This document shows, piece by piece, positions 6,875 to 14,014 of a stretch of DNA of 42,348 bases. The notes beneath the pieces were generated by a model. It did not search any database. It saw only the letters and a list, made by a program, of their open reading frames with translations, and had not been told where the DNA came from. Each line of letters begins with the position of its first letter. Position 1 is the stretch's first letter. Origin of the DNA: Actinomadura sp. KC06 (GTDB taxonomy: Bacteria; Actinomycetota; Actinomycetes; Streptosporangiales; Streptosporangiaceae); contig NZ_SMKT01000071.1 in the NCBI RefSeq assembly GCF_004348735.1, positions 1-42,348 on the forward strand, read 5' to 3'. The position numbers were made by a program, and so were the translations under genes.

Positions 6875-7530
6875 TGGTCGGTCTCCTTGCGGACGGGCAT
6901 GAGCAGCACCGTCAGGGCGCCGTCTTCGGTGGCGAGAGTGATGGGCCGGTTGCGGGCGAACACGTCGACCGCGACGGGGGTCTCGCGGGGTGTGCGGGCG
7001 TTGAGGGTCTTCGCCACTGCGGCGAGCAGGAACGGGCGCAGGTGCACGCGGGAAAGCCGCTCGTCGTCCGGGGTCTTCGCGAGCTGGTCGAGGATCGACC
7101 GGTAGTCGACGAACGCGGCCTTTTCGCGGCCGGGGCGGGGGAACGTGACCGTCGCCTCGAATCCGTCCCCGGCCCCCACGTATGCGACGGCGACGCGGTG
7201 CTCGGCGTCGAGGCTGACCATGACTGCGCCCTCGATCGGGCGGCGCTTGGTCCCGGCGGGGATGAGGGCGAGGAGCCGCTTGGCGATGTGGGTGGGGATG
7301 AGGGTCTCGAACTTCGCGCGCGTCTCGTCGTGCACGGGGAGGGTTTCGACGGACAGGACGTACCGGTTCGTCGCGGCGACCTCGACCAGGCGGCCGGCCT
7401 CATCGCTAGGCCGTAGGTTGACGCCGTCGAGGGTCGGGATTTCGCCGCTCTTCTCGGCGAATGCGAGACCGGTGGCGAGCGCTGTCCGGAATGCGGCGGC
7501 GTCGACCATGTACGACTCGGGGCCCGTCAT
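6871..7530 (-). CDS. Beta sliding-clamp homologue with two domains only
   Basis: 219 aa from ATG 7530, overlapping the upstream TGA. The start (FRTALATGLAFAEKSGEIPT, LDGVNL, VEVAATNRYVLSVETLPV) matches the opening of the second DnaN domain (AL...P.L.GV...ATDR..L). The end (ALTVLLMPVRKETDQ) matches the conserved DnaN C-terminus (LLMPVRL). Bacterial clamps are ~370 aa with three domains; here the first seems absent, leaving a protein near PCNA size. It would tether a polymerase to DNA during element replication, or divert host clamp partners. The clamp assignment rests on these two ends and the ATNR block; the missing domain is inferred from length. Confidence 0.7.
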   Translation of the reverse strand: MTGPESYMVDAAAFRTALATGLAFAEKSGEIPTLDGVNLRPSDEAGRLVEVAATNRYVLSVETLPVHDETRAKFETLIPTHIAKRLLALIPAGTKRRPIEGAVMVSLDAEHRVAVAYVGAGDGFEATVTFPRPGREKAAFVDYRSILDQLAKTPDDERLSRVHLRPFLLAAVAKTLNARTPRETPVAVDVFARNRPITLATEDGALTVLLMPVRKETDQ

Positions 7531-7973
7531 GACGCGCCCCCGGCGGGGACGTAGACAGCGCCGCGGCTGCGCGCGTACAGCTCGGCGAACACGACCGGGA
7601 TGTCCCGATCCGGGACGGCGACCGGCACAGCGAGGTCCCCGTCCATCCGCTCGACGACGATCCAGGCGCCGTACTCGACGCCGACGCGGCGGGCAACGAG
7701 GCGGGTGGCGCGCTCCACCGTCACCGTGTGGCCGGCCAGCCCGGACCGGTGCTCGCCGGTGGCGGCAGGCTCGACCTCGATCGCGGTCTTGAGGCGGCGC
7801 GCCCAGTCGGGCATCACGTCGAGGACGTCGCGCCACCGGTAGCAGGTGCGGCGACCCACCTGCAGCGGCTCCAGGCGCCCGGCGAAGATCAACGCCCGCT
7901 CGGTCTGGCGGATGCCGTTGCGAGCGGCGACCGCGGGGAAGAACCGCGCGTCGAGGAGGTGGATACTGGACAT
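7527..7973 (-). CDS. Hypothetical protein with excisionase-like N-terminus
   Basis: 148 aa. Residues ~18-55 (GIRQTERALIFAGRLEPLQV, GRRTCYRWRDVLDVMPDWA) look like the winged-helix pattern of MerR/excisionase-type DNA-binding domains (role-GR-L....VGRR...R..DV). The remainder is mixed alpha/beta and unrecognised. An AGGAG lies about 10 nt before the ATG. Excisionase is one possibility, but it is far from the integrase (10138) and in the early operon. Confidence 0.5.
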   Translation of the reverse strand: MSSIHLLDARFFPAVAARNGIRQTERALIFAGRLEPLQVGRRTCYRWRDVLDVMPDWARRLKTAIEVEPAATGEHRSGLAGHTVTVERATRLVARRVGVEYGAWIVVERMDGDLAVPVAVPDRDIPVVFAELYARSRGAVYVPAGGAS

Positions 7974-8051
7974 CAGGCCCTGCTCCTTTTGTGTGTTTGT
8001 CTCGTGTGGGGTCGTTGGGCTCGTCGCCGTGCCGGGCGGCGGGCCCGTTCT

Positions 8052-8321
8052 TCACTTCTGGGTCTGGGCTGCGCGTTTGTTGGCGCGCTTCTTGACGAGC
8101 CGCGCCATGTAGAGGCGCTGCGCGTTGCGGGCGGCGGCGGGGATATCGGCCTCGGAGACCTCGCCCTCCTCGCGGATGACGCGCTCCCAGTACTCGACCC
8201 GCCCGGGGCTGGCGCGGCGCGCGTTCTCGGTGCGCTCGGAGCGGACGGGCGTGCGGGCCCACGAGGTGTTGACGGCGATGCGGGCGTTCAGCCGGCGGAC
8301 GGCGGGGTCCTTCGCGGCCAT
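8052..8321 (-). CDS. Small basic hypothetical protein
   Basis: 89 aa from ATG 8321, overlapping the TGA of the upstream 40-aa gene (TGATG). It is rich in R, K and A, with the blocks VNTSWARTPVRSERT and ARNAQRLYMARLVKKRANKRAAQ, a layout common in small actinophage/ICE proteins of unknown function. A DNA- or RNA-associated role is possible from charge alone. Confidence 0.55.
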   Translation of the reverse strand: MAAKDPAVRRLNARIAVNTSWARTPVRSERTENARRASPGRVEYWERVIREEGEVSEADIPAAARNAQRLYMARLVKKRANKRAAQTQK

Positions 8322-8443
8322 CAGTCGTCCTCGCCAGGTCGCGGGGCGTCGTGCTGCGGCGTGTTGACGCAGACGACCGCGGTGTCCGGGTTCCACGCCC
8401 GGCAGGTCGGGATGGGGCAGATCCATCCGGGGGTGCGTGCCAT
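8321..8443 (-). CDS. Very small protein (40 aa) with Cys residues
   Basis: ATG 8443 overlaps the TAA of the upstream regulator gene (TAATG) and its TGA overlaps the next ATG, so it is translationally locked into the operon. The protein begins MARTPGWICPIPTCRAWNPD and has three cysteines. Such short Cys-containing leader genes are frequent in phage early operons. No function recognised. Confidence 0.5.
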   Translation of the reverse strand: MARTPGWICPIPTCRAWNPDTAVVCVNTPQHDAPRPGEDD

Positions 8444-8694
8444 TAGCTCGCCGCCTGACGGGCGAGGGCGGGGTCCAGGGGCATCAGGTCCTCGACGGGC
8501 AGCCCGAGCGCGTCGGCGACCTGGTGGAGGGTCTCCACCTCGGCCGCGACCCTGCCGTTCTCCAGCCGGGACACCGTGCTCTTGGAGATGCCGGCCTTGT
8601 CGGCGAGCTGCTGCTGCGAGAGACGCGCCCGGACGCGCGCCCTGAACAGGCGGTCTTTGTCCTGGGGTAGGCGCTTGTCTTCGATCACCTGCAT
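8443..8694 (-). CDS. XRE-family HTH regulator heading the leftward operon
   Basis: 83 aa from ATG 8694. Cro/CI-type HTH: RARVRARLSQQQLADKAGIS, KSTVSRLENGRV, then the dimer helix LHQVADALGLPVEDL. It is the first gene of the long leftward operon and faces a rightward HTH gene (8855) across the repeat array at 8705-8811, the arrangement of a lysogeny switch. Longer in-frame reading to 8892 would cross the repeats and lacks a better start. It probably represses or tunes its own promoter. Confidence 0.8.
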   Translation of the reverse strand: MQVIEDKRLPQDKDRLFRARVRARLSQQQLADKAGISKSTVSRLENGRVAAEVETLHQVADALGLPVEDLMPLDPALARQAAS

Positions 8695-8704
8695 GAAGCT
8701 ACGT

Positions 8705-8811
8705 GGAACTTCAAGGAACTGCAAGTCTCTTCTTGAAGTTTCGTGCCGTCCTAGGCAGGTTCCCCTTACCTGACTTCCGGAGTTGCATGAAGTTCCGTAC
8801 AGTTCCTTGAA
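8705..8811. promoter_or_regulatory. Operator-like repeat array between divergent HTH genes
   Basis: Within ~160 bp between the regulator starts there are repeated half-sites: GGAACTTCA (8705-8713), TTGAAGTTTC (8733-8742) and TGAAGTTCC (8788-8796, the exact complement of the first). In addition TTCAAGGAACTG (8710-8721) is exactly complementary to CAGTTCCTTGAA (8800-8811), a perfect 12-bp inverted repeat with 78 bp between arms. This fits a multi-site phage-type operator read by one or both adjacent HTH proteins. Confidence 0.7.
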
Positions 8812-8854
8812 GGAAGACCGAAGCTCCCCACCTTCCCCAAGGGAAACCACGACA

Positions 8855-9310
8855 ATGACCGACCAGACCTCACCCGCCGAGGCCCTGCTCATCCGCCGCT
8901 ACCGCGAGGCCCTCGGCATCTCGCCAGAGATCGCAGCCACCCGCCTACAAATCAAGCTCTCCGCGCGCCGCTGGCGCCAGATCGAAGCCGGCGAAGAAAC
9001 CAAAGGCGGCAAACCCGCCGAGGCGAGCCCCAGCCAACTCGCCCACATGGCCACCGTCGTAGGGATAGAACCCGACCAACTCCGCGAGCTCGGCCACGAC
9101 GAAGCCGCCGAAATCCAGGAGGTCATCAAGGCTCGCCTAGCGGCCGAGCCGACCTCGACCGACCCGCTAGCCGGCCTGCCCGCCGATCCGGGGGAGCGCG
9201 TCGCCGAACTCGCACGCCGTCAGCGCGTGCTCGCCACCGAACTCGAACGCGTCGCGGGCAAGCCACCAGAAGCGACGGACGAGGACCGGCGGCAGGAACG
9301 CACGAGATAG
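8855..9310 (+). CDS. HTH (XRE-like) regulator facing the early operon
   Basis: 151 aa from ATG 8855; an in-frame ATG at 8783 lies inside the operator array and is rejected. The N-terminal half is an XRE-like HTH (LLIRRYREALGISPEIAATR, SARRWRQIEAGEE, LAHMATVVGIEPDQLRELG). The C-terminal half is a helical region (RVAELARRQRVLATELERVA) that may be an oligomerisation segment. Its divergent position suggests a repressor maintaining the integrated state. Which of the two HTH proteins is the repressor is not decided by sequence. Confidence 0.7.
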   Translation: MTDQTSPAEALLIRRYREALGISPEIAATRLQIKLSARRWRQIEAGEETKGGKPAEASPSQLAHMATVVGIEPDQLRELGHDEAAEIQEVIKARLAAEPTSTDPLAGLPADPGERVAELARRQRVLATELERVAGKPPEATDEDRRQERTR

Positions 9311-9455
9311 GGCAAACCCCAACAAAACCTGAACGCAACGTAACTAACTCCTGACCGAATCTGGCCGCCTGACTGACCCTTTACCCTGGCGTGACCTCTG
9401 AGTAGGCACGATCGGTCGACCCACGCGCGCACGACAACGACGTCATGGGGTCCAC

Positions 9456-10178
9456 GTGACCGAACCTGATGGAGCCGACCACAACGGCGAGCGCCTCGAC
9501 CGCATCACCCAACTCCGCCACCTCGAAGCGGAGTACGAGCGCAATCTCGCCGCCGTCCGCGCGGCCATCGCGGAAGAGAAGAAACGCCCCGCCCGTGAAC
9601 GCGCCAAGCGCCGAGGATGGACCATCATCGGCGGGGGCCTCGCCGCTGCCATAGTCGCCGTGGAACGTTCCGTGCGACAGCATGCTCTTCTGACGACGAC
9701 GGCCGTAGCCGCGGGAACAGCGGCGACCATCTCGCTAGGGGTTGTCCCGCTCGTCCAGGACCCGCCGCCCCGTCCACCCGCTATCACCGAACCCCGCCCA
9801 TCCCCGCTGCCTCCGCGCGGACCGGCGCCCACGCCCGCGCCGGAAACCTCCGACGGGACCCCATCCCCGCCGCCCTACGAGATGCCGACCCCTACGCCGA
9901 CCACGCCGAGCCCGACCGTGCCGCCCTCGACCACGACGTCACCAACGTCGGCCGTCAACGGCGGAGGCGAACCCGTCGACGAGCCCACGCCGCCCGACCA
10001 GACGACACCCCCCGACACCACCCCTCCGGCGGAGCCGGACGTCCCACCTGCCGGGAGCGGGCAAGGACAACCGGCTCCGCGTGCCTGCGTCCTCGGCGTG
10101 ACAGCTCCGCGGCTGCTGCGGCTTCGCGTGTTGTGCGTCAGATCCGGTCCCCCGGCGACAACCGCGCGTGCGCTTTGA
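9456..10178 (+). CDS. Membrane-anchored protein with long Pro/Thr tail
   Basis: 240 aa from GTG 9456 (GGGG upstream). Layout: N-terminal coiled coil (DRITQLRHLEAEYERNLAAV), a basic stretch (KKRPARERAKRRGW), one or two hydrophobic segments (GGGLAAAIVAVE; TAVAAGTAATISLGVVPLV), then ~90 residues rich in P, T and S. This looks like a cytoplasmic coiled coil with a disordered outer tail. It runs into the integrase gene tail-to-tail, overlapping by 41 bp. Together with the HTH gene at 8855 it is the only rightward gene of the element, so it is probably expressed in the integrated state. Function unknown. Confidence 0.6.
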   Translation: MTEPDGADHNGERLDRITQLRHLEAEYERNLAAVRAAIAEEKKRPARERAKRRGWTIIGGGLAAAIVAVERSVRQHALLTTTAVAAGTAATISLGVVPLVQDPPPRPPAITEPRPSPLPPRGPAPTPAPETSDGTPSPPPYEMPTPTPTTPSPTVPPSTTTSPTSAVNGGGEPVDEPTPPDQTTPPDTTPPAEPDVPPAGSGQGQPAPRACVLGVTAPRLLRLRVLCVRSGPPATTARAL

Positions 10179-11232
10179 GCGCGCGGGCGTCCGCGCGCGC
10201 CGCGGTGTAGTGCTGCACCATGGCCAGCGACTTCCAGCCCCCGATGCGCATGAGGTCGAGGGGGTCGCCGCCGGCTTCGAGGAAGTTGTCGGCCATGGTG
10301 CGGCGGAACCGGTGCGGGTGCAACCGGCCGTCGATACCGGCCTGCTTGCCGCGTCGGTCGAGCATCTGCTGAATGCCCGTCTTCCCGAGACGGCCCTTCT
10401 TGCCCAGCCACAACCACGGCTCGGACCTGGCGTCCAGACGGCGCGCCCTCGCTCGGATGTACCGGTCGAGGGCGTAGACCGCCTTCCGCCCGATCGGCGC
10501 CTGATGTTCGTCCCCGCCCTTGAGGACGATGCGGAGCACGTACCGGGAAATGTGCACGTCCTGCGTGTCCGGGTCGTCCGGGGTAAAGCGGAGCCCGGCG
10601 AGGCCCTCGACGCGGACGCCGTTGTCCATCAGAATCCGGATGATCGCGGTGTCTCGCCGGTCCTCGAATGTGTCGCCCTTGCAGGTGCGCAGGAGGCCGC
10701 GGAGCTCGTCGTCGGTGAGTGGCGGGAACACCTTCCCCGGGACGTTCGGCTCGTCATCGGAGTCGACCGGGGACGGCGATTCCCGTTCCCCTTGTTTGAT
10801 CAGCCAGTTGAAGAAGGTGCGGAGCGTGCGGAAGTGCTTGTGTGCGTCGGCGGGGGAGTTCCGGCGGCGGACGTGGATGAGGTAGCGGCGGATGTGGACG
10901 GTGGTGACGTGCTCGACGCCGGGCGCGCCGAAGTCGAAATCGGGGCTCTTGAAGTCGGCCCCGGCCGGGCACTCCGGCGGGTCGTCGCCGGTGTGCTCGT
11001 GGCAGGCGCACGCCGTTTCGTCCCGGAGCCATGCGACGAAGCGGCGGACGACGTACCCGTAGGTGTCGATCGTCTTGTCGGAGAGGTCGCGCGCTTCGAG
11101 CGCCAGGAGCCAGGAGTCCCATGCGGCCATGATCGGCAGGCCGGGCGGCGTCTGCTCGGCGGGTTTCGGTGTGCGCTTCGTGCGGCCTCGGCCGCGGCGG
11201 GACGGGTCGAACTGGATGACCTCGGCGTGCAT
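10138..11232 (-). CDS. int: Tyrosine recombinase (integrase) of the element
   Basis: 364 aa. The N-terminal SAM-like core-binding domain (AWDSWLLALEARDLSDKTI...TYGYVVRRFVAWL) is followed by the catalytic domain. Candidate active-site residues are R207 (NGVRVEGLAGL), K238 (LKGGDEH), H307 and R310 (HPHRFRRT), W333 (GGWKS) and nucleophile Y342 (VQHYTAA). The N-terminal domain contains an unusual Cys/His-rich insert (ACACHEHTGDDPPEC, residues 74-88). It lies 139 bp from tRNA-Ala and is transcribed away from it, and it should integrate and excise the element. Confidence 0.92.
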   Translation of the reverse strand: MHAEVIQFDPSRRGRGRTKRTPKPAEQTPPGLPIMAAWDSWLLALEARDLSDKTIDTYGYVVRRFVAWLRDETACACHEHTGDDPPECPAGADFKSPDFDFGAPGVEHVTTVHIRRYLIHVRRRNSPADAHKHFRTLRTFFNWLIKQGERESPSPVDSDDEPNVPGKVFPPLTDDELRGLLRTCKGDTFEDRRDTAIIRILMDNGVRVEGLAGLRFTPDDPDTQDVHISRYVLRIVLKGGDEHQAPIGRKAVYALDRYIRARARRLDARSEPWLWLGKKGRLGKTGIQQMLDRRGKQAGIDGRLHPHRFRRTMADNFLEAGGDPLDLMRIGGWKSLAMVQHYTAARADARALKAHARLSPGDRI

Positions 11233-11371
11233 CTGATCCTCCCGGAGGGGTGTTGGTCCGCCGGTGCCCTACCGGCCGACCCGTCCGGAAAGCCTGTGCT
11301 CTCCCCACGGTGTACGATCGACGTCGGTTGCGCCGATCCGGCGTTTCCGCAGGTGAACAACAGGATGACAA

Positions 11372-11444
11372 GGGGCCTTAGCTCAGTTGGTAGAGCACTG
11401 GCTTTGCAAGCCAGGTGTCAGGGGTTCGAATCCCCTAGGCTCCA
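11372..11444 (+). tRNA. alaT: tRNA-Ala(TGC)
   Basis: A complete 73-nt cloverleaf. The acceptor GGGGCCT pairs with AGGCTCC and includes the G3-U70 wobble that is the alanine identity element. The anticodon arm CTGGC-TTTGCAA-GCCAG gives anticodon TGC (11405-11407), and the T arm is GGGTTCGAATCCC. CCA is not encoded. In other actinobacteria alaT lies between gyrA/ileT and ppiA; here ppiA is ~17 kb away and a mobile element lies on the 5' side. Confidence 0.98.
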
Positions 11445-11788
11445 CCCACCAGAAAGCCCAGGTCAGAACCGAAGTTCCGACCTGGGCTCTGGCCCGTCAC
11501 GACCTCTTCTTGCGCTTCCGTGCCCGTTGCGTGCCCGTTCTTGAGTTCAGCTCTGGCCATGGCGCTAAGTGTCTCCGCGATCTCCCGATGCCGCTCGTCC
11601 GTCGGGTGTAGGTAGATCATGGCCGCGCGGTCACTCGCATGACCCATGCGCTCCTTGAGCTCCGGGAGGGTCGCCCCAGCGATCGCGGCGAGGGTGTTCC
11701 CGGTGTGCCGGAGATCGTGGAACCGCACACCCTTGAGCCCAGCCATACCCACTGCCCGCACCCAGTTGCGCCGGAAGTTCGCCCGCAC
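11435..11788 (-). pseudogene. C-terminal remnant of a second tyrosine integrase at tRNA-Ala
   Basis: Reads NFRRNWVRAVGMAGLKGVRF, FHDLRHTGNTLAAIAGA, LKERMGHASDRAAMIYLHP, ERHREIAETLS: the C-terminal third of a phage integrase with H-x-x-R-H, the GH box and the tyrosine (IYLH). The first catalytic Arg and the N-terminal domains are missing, and the frame is closed by a stop directly upstream of the GTG at 11788. Its 3' end runs into the tRNA gene in antisense (stop at 11435), typical of integrases of elements using the tRNA 3' end as attB. It is the relic of an older element that sat on the other side of the tRNA. Confidence 0.8.
11455..11488 (+). terminator. Terminator of tRNA-Ala
   Basis: AGCCCAGGTCAGAAC (11455-11469), loop CGAA, then GTTCCGACCTGGGCT (11474-11488): a 15-bp stem with a single A/C mismatch, starting 10 nt after the tRNA. 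The remnant integrase on the other strand is encoded through this hairpin. Confidence 0.85.
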
Positions 11789-12003
11789 CTAGCCGCGCCC
11801 AACTCCACCGCTGGACGTCCGGCGAACTCAAGCGCCTTCCCTACACAGATCACTGCCGCGTCTTAGAGGCGATGTTCGGCGGCCGTCCTGACCGATGTCA
11901 CGTCGAGCCGTTCGCCTGGAGGTTTGGTCCGCGAGGTCGGCGAGGACGAAACAGAGGCCGGCCTTGTTGGATTGTCGGGCTTCTTGCGGGCAGGTTGGTG
12001 GTC

Positions 12004-12393
12004 ATGGATGTCAACTCCGTGATCATCGACTCTGCGGATCCGGATCGGTTGGCGGCCTTCTGGAGTGAGCTGCTTGACCGGCCGGTGGTCGCGCGGGCGG
12101 GGCCGTATGTCTGGCTTGAACGGAGGGACGGGTTCGGCGTGGGTTTCCAGCGGACGGACGGCTTCAAGGCTGGGAAGAACCGGCTTCATCTGGATCTGGA
12201 GTCGGACGATCCGGCCGCCGAGCAGGCCAGGGTGGAGGCGCTGGGCGGACGCCGGCTGACCGAATACGACCCGGGAGGCTTCCTCGTCATGGCCGATCCC
12301 GACGGAAACGAGTTCTGCATCATCCCCAAGGGCTCGTTCGAGCTCGACGACGAAGGCCGGGCCGATTACCTGACCGGAGACGTGGCTACCTGA
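12004..12393 (+). CDS. VOC (glyoxalase/bleomycin-resistance fold) protein
   Basis: 129 aa from ATG 12004. Matches the single-domain glyoxalase-like type: VNSVIIDSADPDRLAAFWSE, VWLERRDGFGVGFQ, KNRLHLDLESDDPAAEQARV, then FLVMADPDGNEFCIIP. The metal-binding pattern (H in LHLDL, E in GNEFCI) is visible. Members are diverse dioxygenase- or isomerase-like proteins; the substrate cannot be deduced. It sits just beyond the integrase relic and converges with the SDR gene 12 bp away. Confidence 0.8.
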   Translation: MDVNSVIIDSADPDRLAAFWSELLDRPVVARAGPYVWLERRDGFGVGFQRTDGFKAGKNRLHLDLESDDPAAEQARVEALGGRRLTEYDPGGFLVMADPDGNEFCIIPKGSFELDDEGRADYLTGDVAT

Positions 12394-12404
12394 TCTCGGG
12401 CGCG

Positions 12405-13184
12405 TTAGACGGTTTTGAGTAGGCCGCTGTCGATTACCAGTTCTGAACCGCTCATGTTGGGGACTTGGCCGGAGGCGAGGAAGACGACGAGTGCCGCTAT
12501 CTCGTGAGGGTCGGCGAAGCTGCCGGTTGAGAGGCCCATGCGCGTCGGGAGTTGGTCGGTGATGTTCTCTCTGGCGATGCCTGCGCGTTGAGCGAGGAGG
12601 TCGCCTGGGCCGCCTGGGGACGTCCATATGTCCGTCCGGACTGGGCCGGGGGAGATGGTGTTCACTCGCAGGCCTCGGGGGCCGAACTCCTCCGCGAGCG
12701 CTTTGCCGAGGTTGGATAATGCGGCTTTGGCGGCTGACTGGGCGATCAGGCGTGGTTGCGGCAAGCGGGCGTTGACAGAACTGATGTTGACCACCGCACC
12801 GCGGCGCTCCAGGAGACTTGGCATCGCTTTGCGGATTGTGCGCACGGCCGTCATGAGCGTCAGGTTGAGCGTGTGGTGCCAGGCGTCGTCGTCGAGTTCG
12901 AGGAATCCGCCGCTGGGAGTCGAAGTGCCCGCGACGTTGTTGACGAGCAGGTCGATGCCGTTGTGTTTTTCGAGCGCGTGACTTATGAGGCGGTCCGGTC
13001 CGTTGGGGAGTGCCAGGTCGACGGTGTACGTGTGCGGGGTTGCGGCTTGTAGGGCCTCGGTGGTCGTGCGGGTGCCGGCCACGACCGTGAAACCGTCCTT
13101 GGTGAGTGCGCGCACGATCGCCAGCCCGATCCCCCGGCCCGCTCCGGTCACCACGGCGATGCGCGTTCTACTCGACGTTGTCAT
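12405..13184 (-). CDS. SDR-family oxidoreductase lacking the catalytic tyrosine
   Basis: 259 aa from ATG 13184, chosen because GGAGG lies 8 nt upstream; an in-frame ATG at 13199 is less well placed. Classical short-chain dehydrogenase: the NAD(P) loop TGAGRGIG (13-20), NNVAG (82-86), S136 in NISS, K153, and the PGPVRTDIW block. In the YxxxK motif the tyrosine position holds Gln149 (AQSAAKAAL; codon CAG), so ordinary redox catalysis is doubtful. It is transcribed divergently from a MerR regulator and is probably its target. The VOC gene converges on it. Confidence 0.85.
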   Translation of the reverse strand: MTTSSRTRIAVVTGAGRGIGLAIVRALTKDGFTVVAGTRTTTEALQAATPHTYTVDLALPNGPDRLISHALEKHNGIDLLVNNVAGTSTPSGGFLELDDDAWHHTLNLTLMTAVRTIRKAMPSLLERRGAVVNISSVNARLPQPRLIAQSAAKAALSNLGKALAEEFGPRGLRVNTISPGPVRTDIWTSPGGPGDLLAQRAGIARENITDQLPTRMGLSTGSFADPHEIAALVVFLASGQVPNMSGSELVIDSGLLKTV

Positions 13185-13251
13185 CGCGATGTCCTCCACC
13201 CGCTGCCGCGGGGTTGCATGGTACGAATCCTCACGTCGGCAAGCATCCAGG

Positions 13252-13267
13252 TTGAACTATGGTTCAA
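13252..13267. promoter_or_regulatory. Palindromic operator between SDR and MerR genes
   Basis: TTGAAC-TATG-GTTCAA, a perfect 6+6 inverted repeat with a 4-bp centre, ends only 4 bp before the MerR ATG (13272) and lies 67 bp from the SDR start. Placement and symmetry fit the binding site of the adjacent MerR protein. The distance implies that any MerR transcript starting here would be nearly leaderless. Confidence 0.65.
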
Positions 13268-13271
13268 GTCA

Positions 13272-13724
13272 ATGAGTGAGCTGTCGATAGCCGAACTGCG
13301 GGCTCGCACCGGGCTGGCGTCGTCCGCCCTGCGTTTCTATGAGCGCAAAGGACTGCTCCGCGCCGCCAGGCGTGCGGGTGGCAAACGCGTCTACGACGAG
13401 GACGCCGTCGAACAGGTCGCGCTCATCGACCTGCTGAAGCAGGCCGGCTTCACGCTGTCGGAGATCGCGGTGCTCGTGGGTCCGAGCGGGCGGACGGCGC
13501 CGAACTGGCGAGCGGCCGCGTCGGCGAAACTGCGTGAGCTCGATGAGCGCGTCCAGCAGATACAGCGGGCGCAGAAAGCGTTGCGGCACGCCCTGGACTG
13601 CGAGCACGACCATCTCGACGATTGCCCTGTGCACCACCGCATTCTGCGAGCACACGCCGAAACGCTCGCGGCAGCCGCGAGGAAGGCGTCCCCCGCCGCC
13701 GACCACCGTCCCGGTCCCGCCTAG
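13272..13724 (+). CDS. MerR-family transcriptional regulator
   Basis: 150 aa from ATG 13272. The winged-HTH reads SIAELRARTGLASSALRFYE, RKGLLRAARRAGGKRVYDED, LIDLLKQAGFTLSEIAVL. A dimerisation coiled coil follows (KLRELDERVQQIQRAQKALR), then a Cys/His tail (CEHDHLDDCPVHHRIL) that could sense metal or redox state. Such regulators bind long-spaced promoters and control a divergent gene, here the SDR. An upstream ATG (13218) would place the operator inside the gene and is rejected. Confidence 0.88.
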   Translation: MSELSIAELRARTGLASSALRFYERKGLLRAARRAGGKRVYDEDAVEQVALIDLLKQAGFTLSEIAVLVGPSGRTAPNWRAAASAKLRELDERVQQIQRAQKALRHALDCEHDHLDDCPVHHRILRAHAETLAAAARKASPAADHRPGPA

Positions 13725-13972
13725 GACTTTTCCGTGGCGCTCGCAGAGTGCTGCGCATGACGGCGCCGGTCGGGGTGGACGGTGGTGTCATGCATCTTGT
13801 CGTATCCGCCAACGTGTGTGCGGTTGTGGCTTGGGGGGAGAGTGAGTAACGGGCTGGCTTTTGTCGTTGACGGTGAACGAATCGCTCGTTGTGTGGCTGT
13901 GCGGTGATGGTCGGCTCGTGCTTGGGAGGGCTATTCGCTGGGCGGGTTATTTGGTTCTGGCGGAAAAGGTGG

Positions 13973-14003
13973 GGCGGCCGCCTCGTGTAGTGAGGCGGCC
14001 GCC
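13973..14003. terminator. Bidirectional hairpin between convergent genes
   Basis: GGCGGCCGCCTC (13973-13984) pairs perfectly with GAGGCGGCCGCC (13992-14003) across a 7-nt loop. It lies between the MerR gene and the convergent peptidoglycan-binding gene, 12 bp beyond the latter's stop. The remaining ~250 bp back to the MerR stop shows no gene I can support. Confidence 0.75.
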
Positions 14004-14014
14004 GTTGGTGGCCT

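Larger units (their letters stand above)
1..11371. mobile_element. Integrated phage-like element next to tRNA-Ala (left end outside window)
   Basis: About 11 kb of dense, mostly leftward genes with ATGA/GTGA/TGATG overlaps, typical of an actinophage early region or integrative element. It contains a tyrosine integrase beside tRNA-Ala, a divergent HTH-regulator switch, a beta-clamp relative, a RuvC-like resolvase, a Cas4/RecB-like nuclease, a methyltransferase remnant and a prim-pol primase. No structural, lysis or packaging genes are visible, but the left end lies outside the window, so prophage, satellite and ICE cannot be told apart. The right boundary is inferred to lie between the integrase start (11232) and the tRNA (11372); no duplicated att core was found within the window. 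Confidence 0.8.

Noticed and set aside
11233..11371. tRNA-Ile 3' fragment as attachment core
   Set aside because: No T-arm or acceptor-like sequence was found upstream of alaT.
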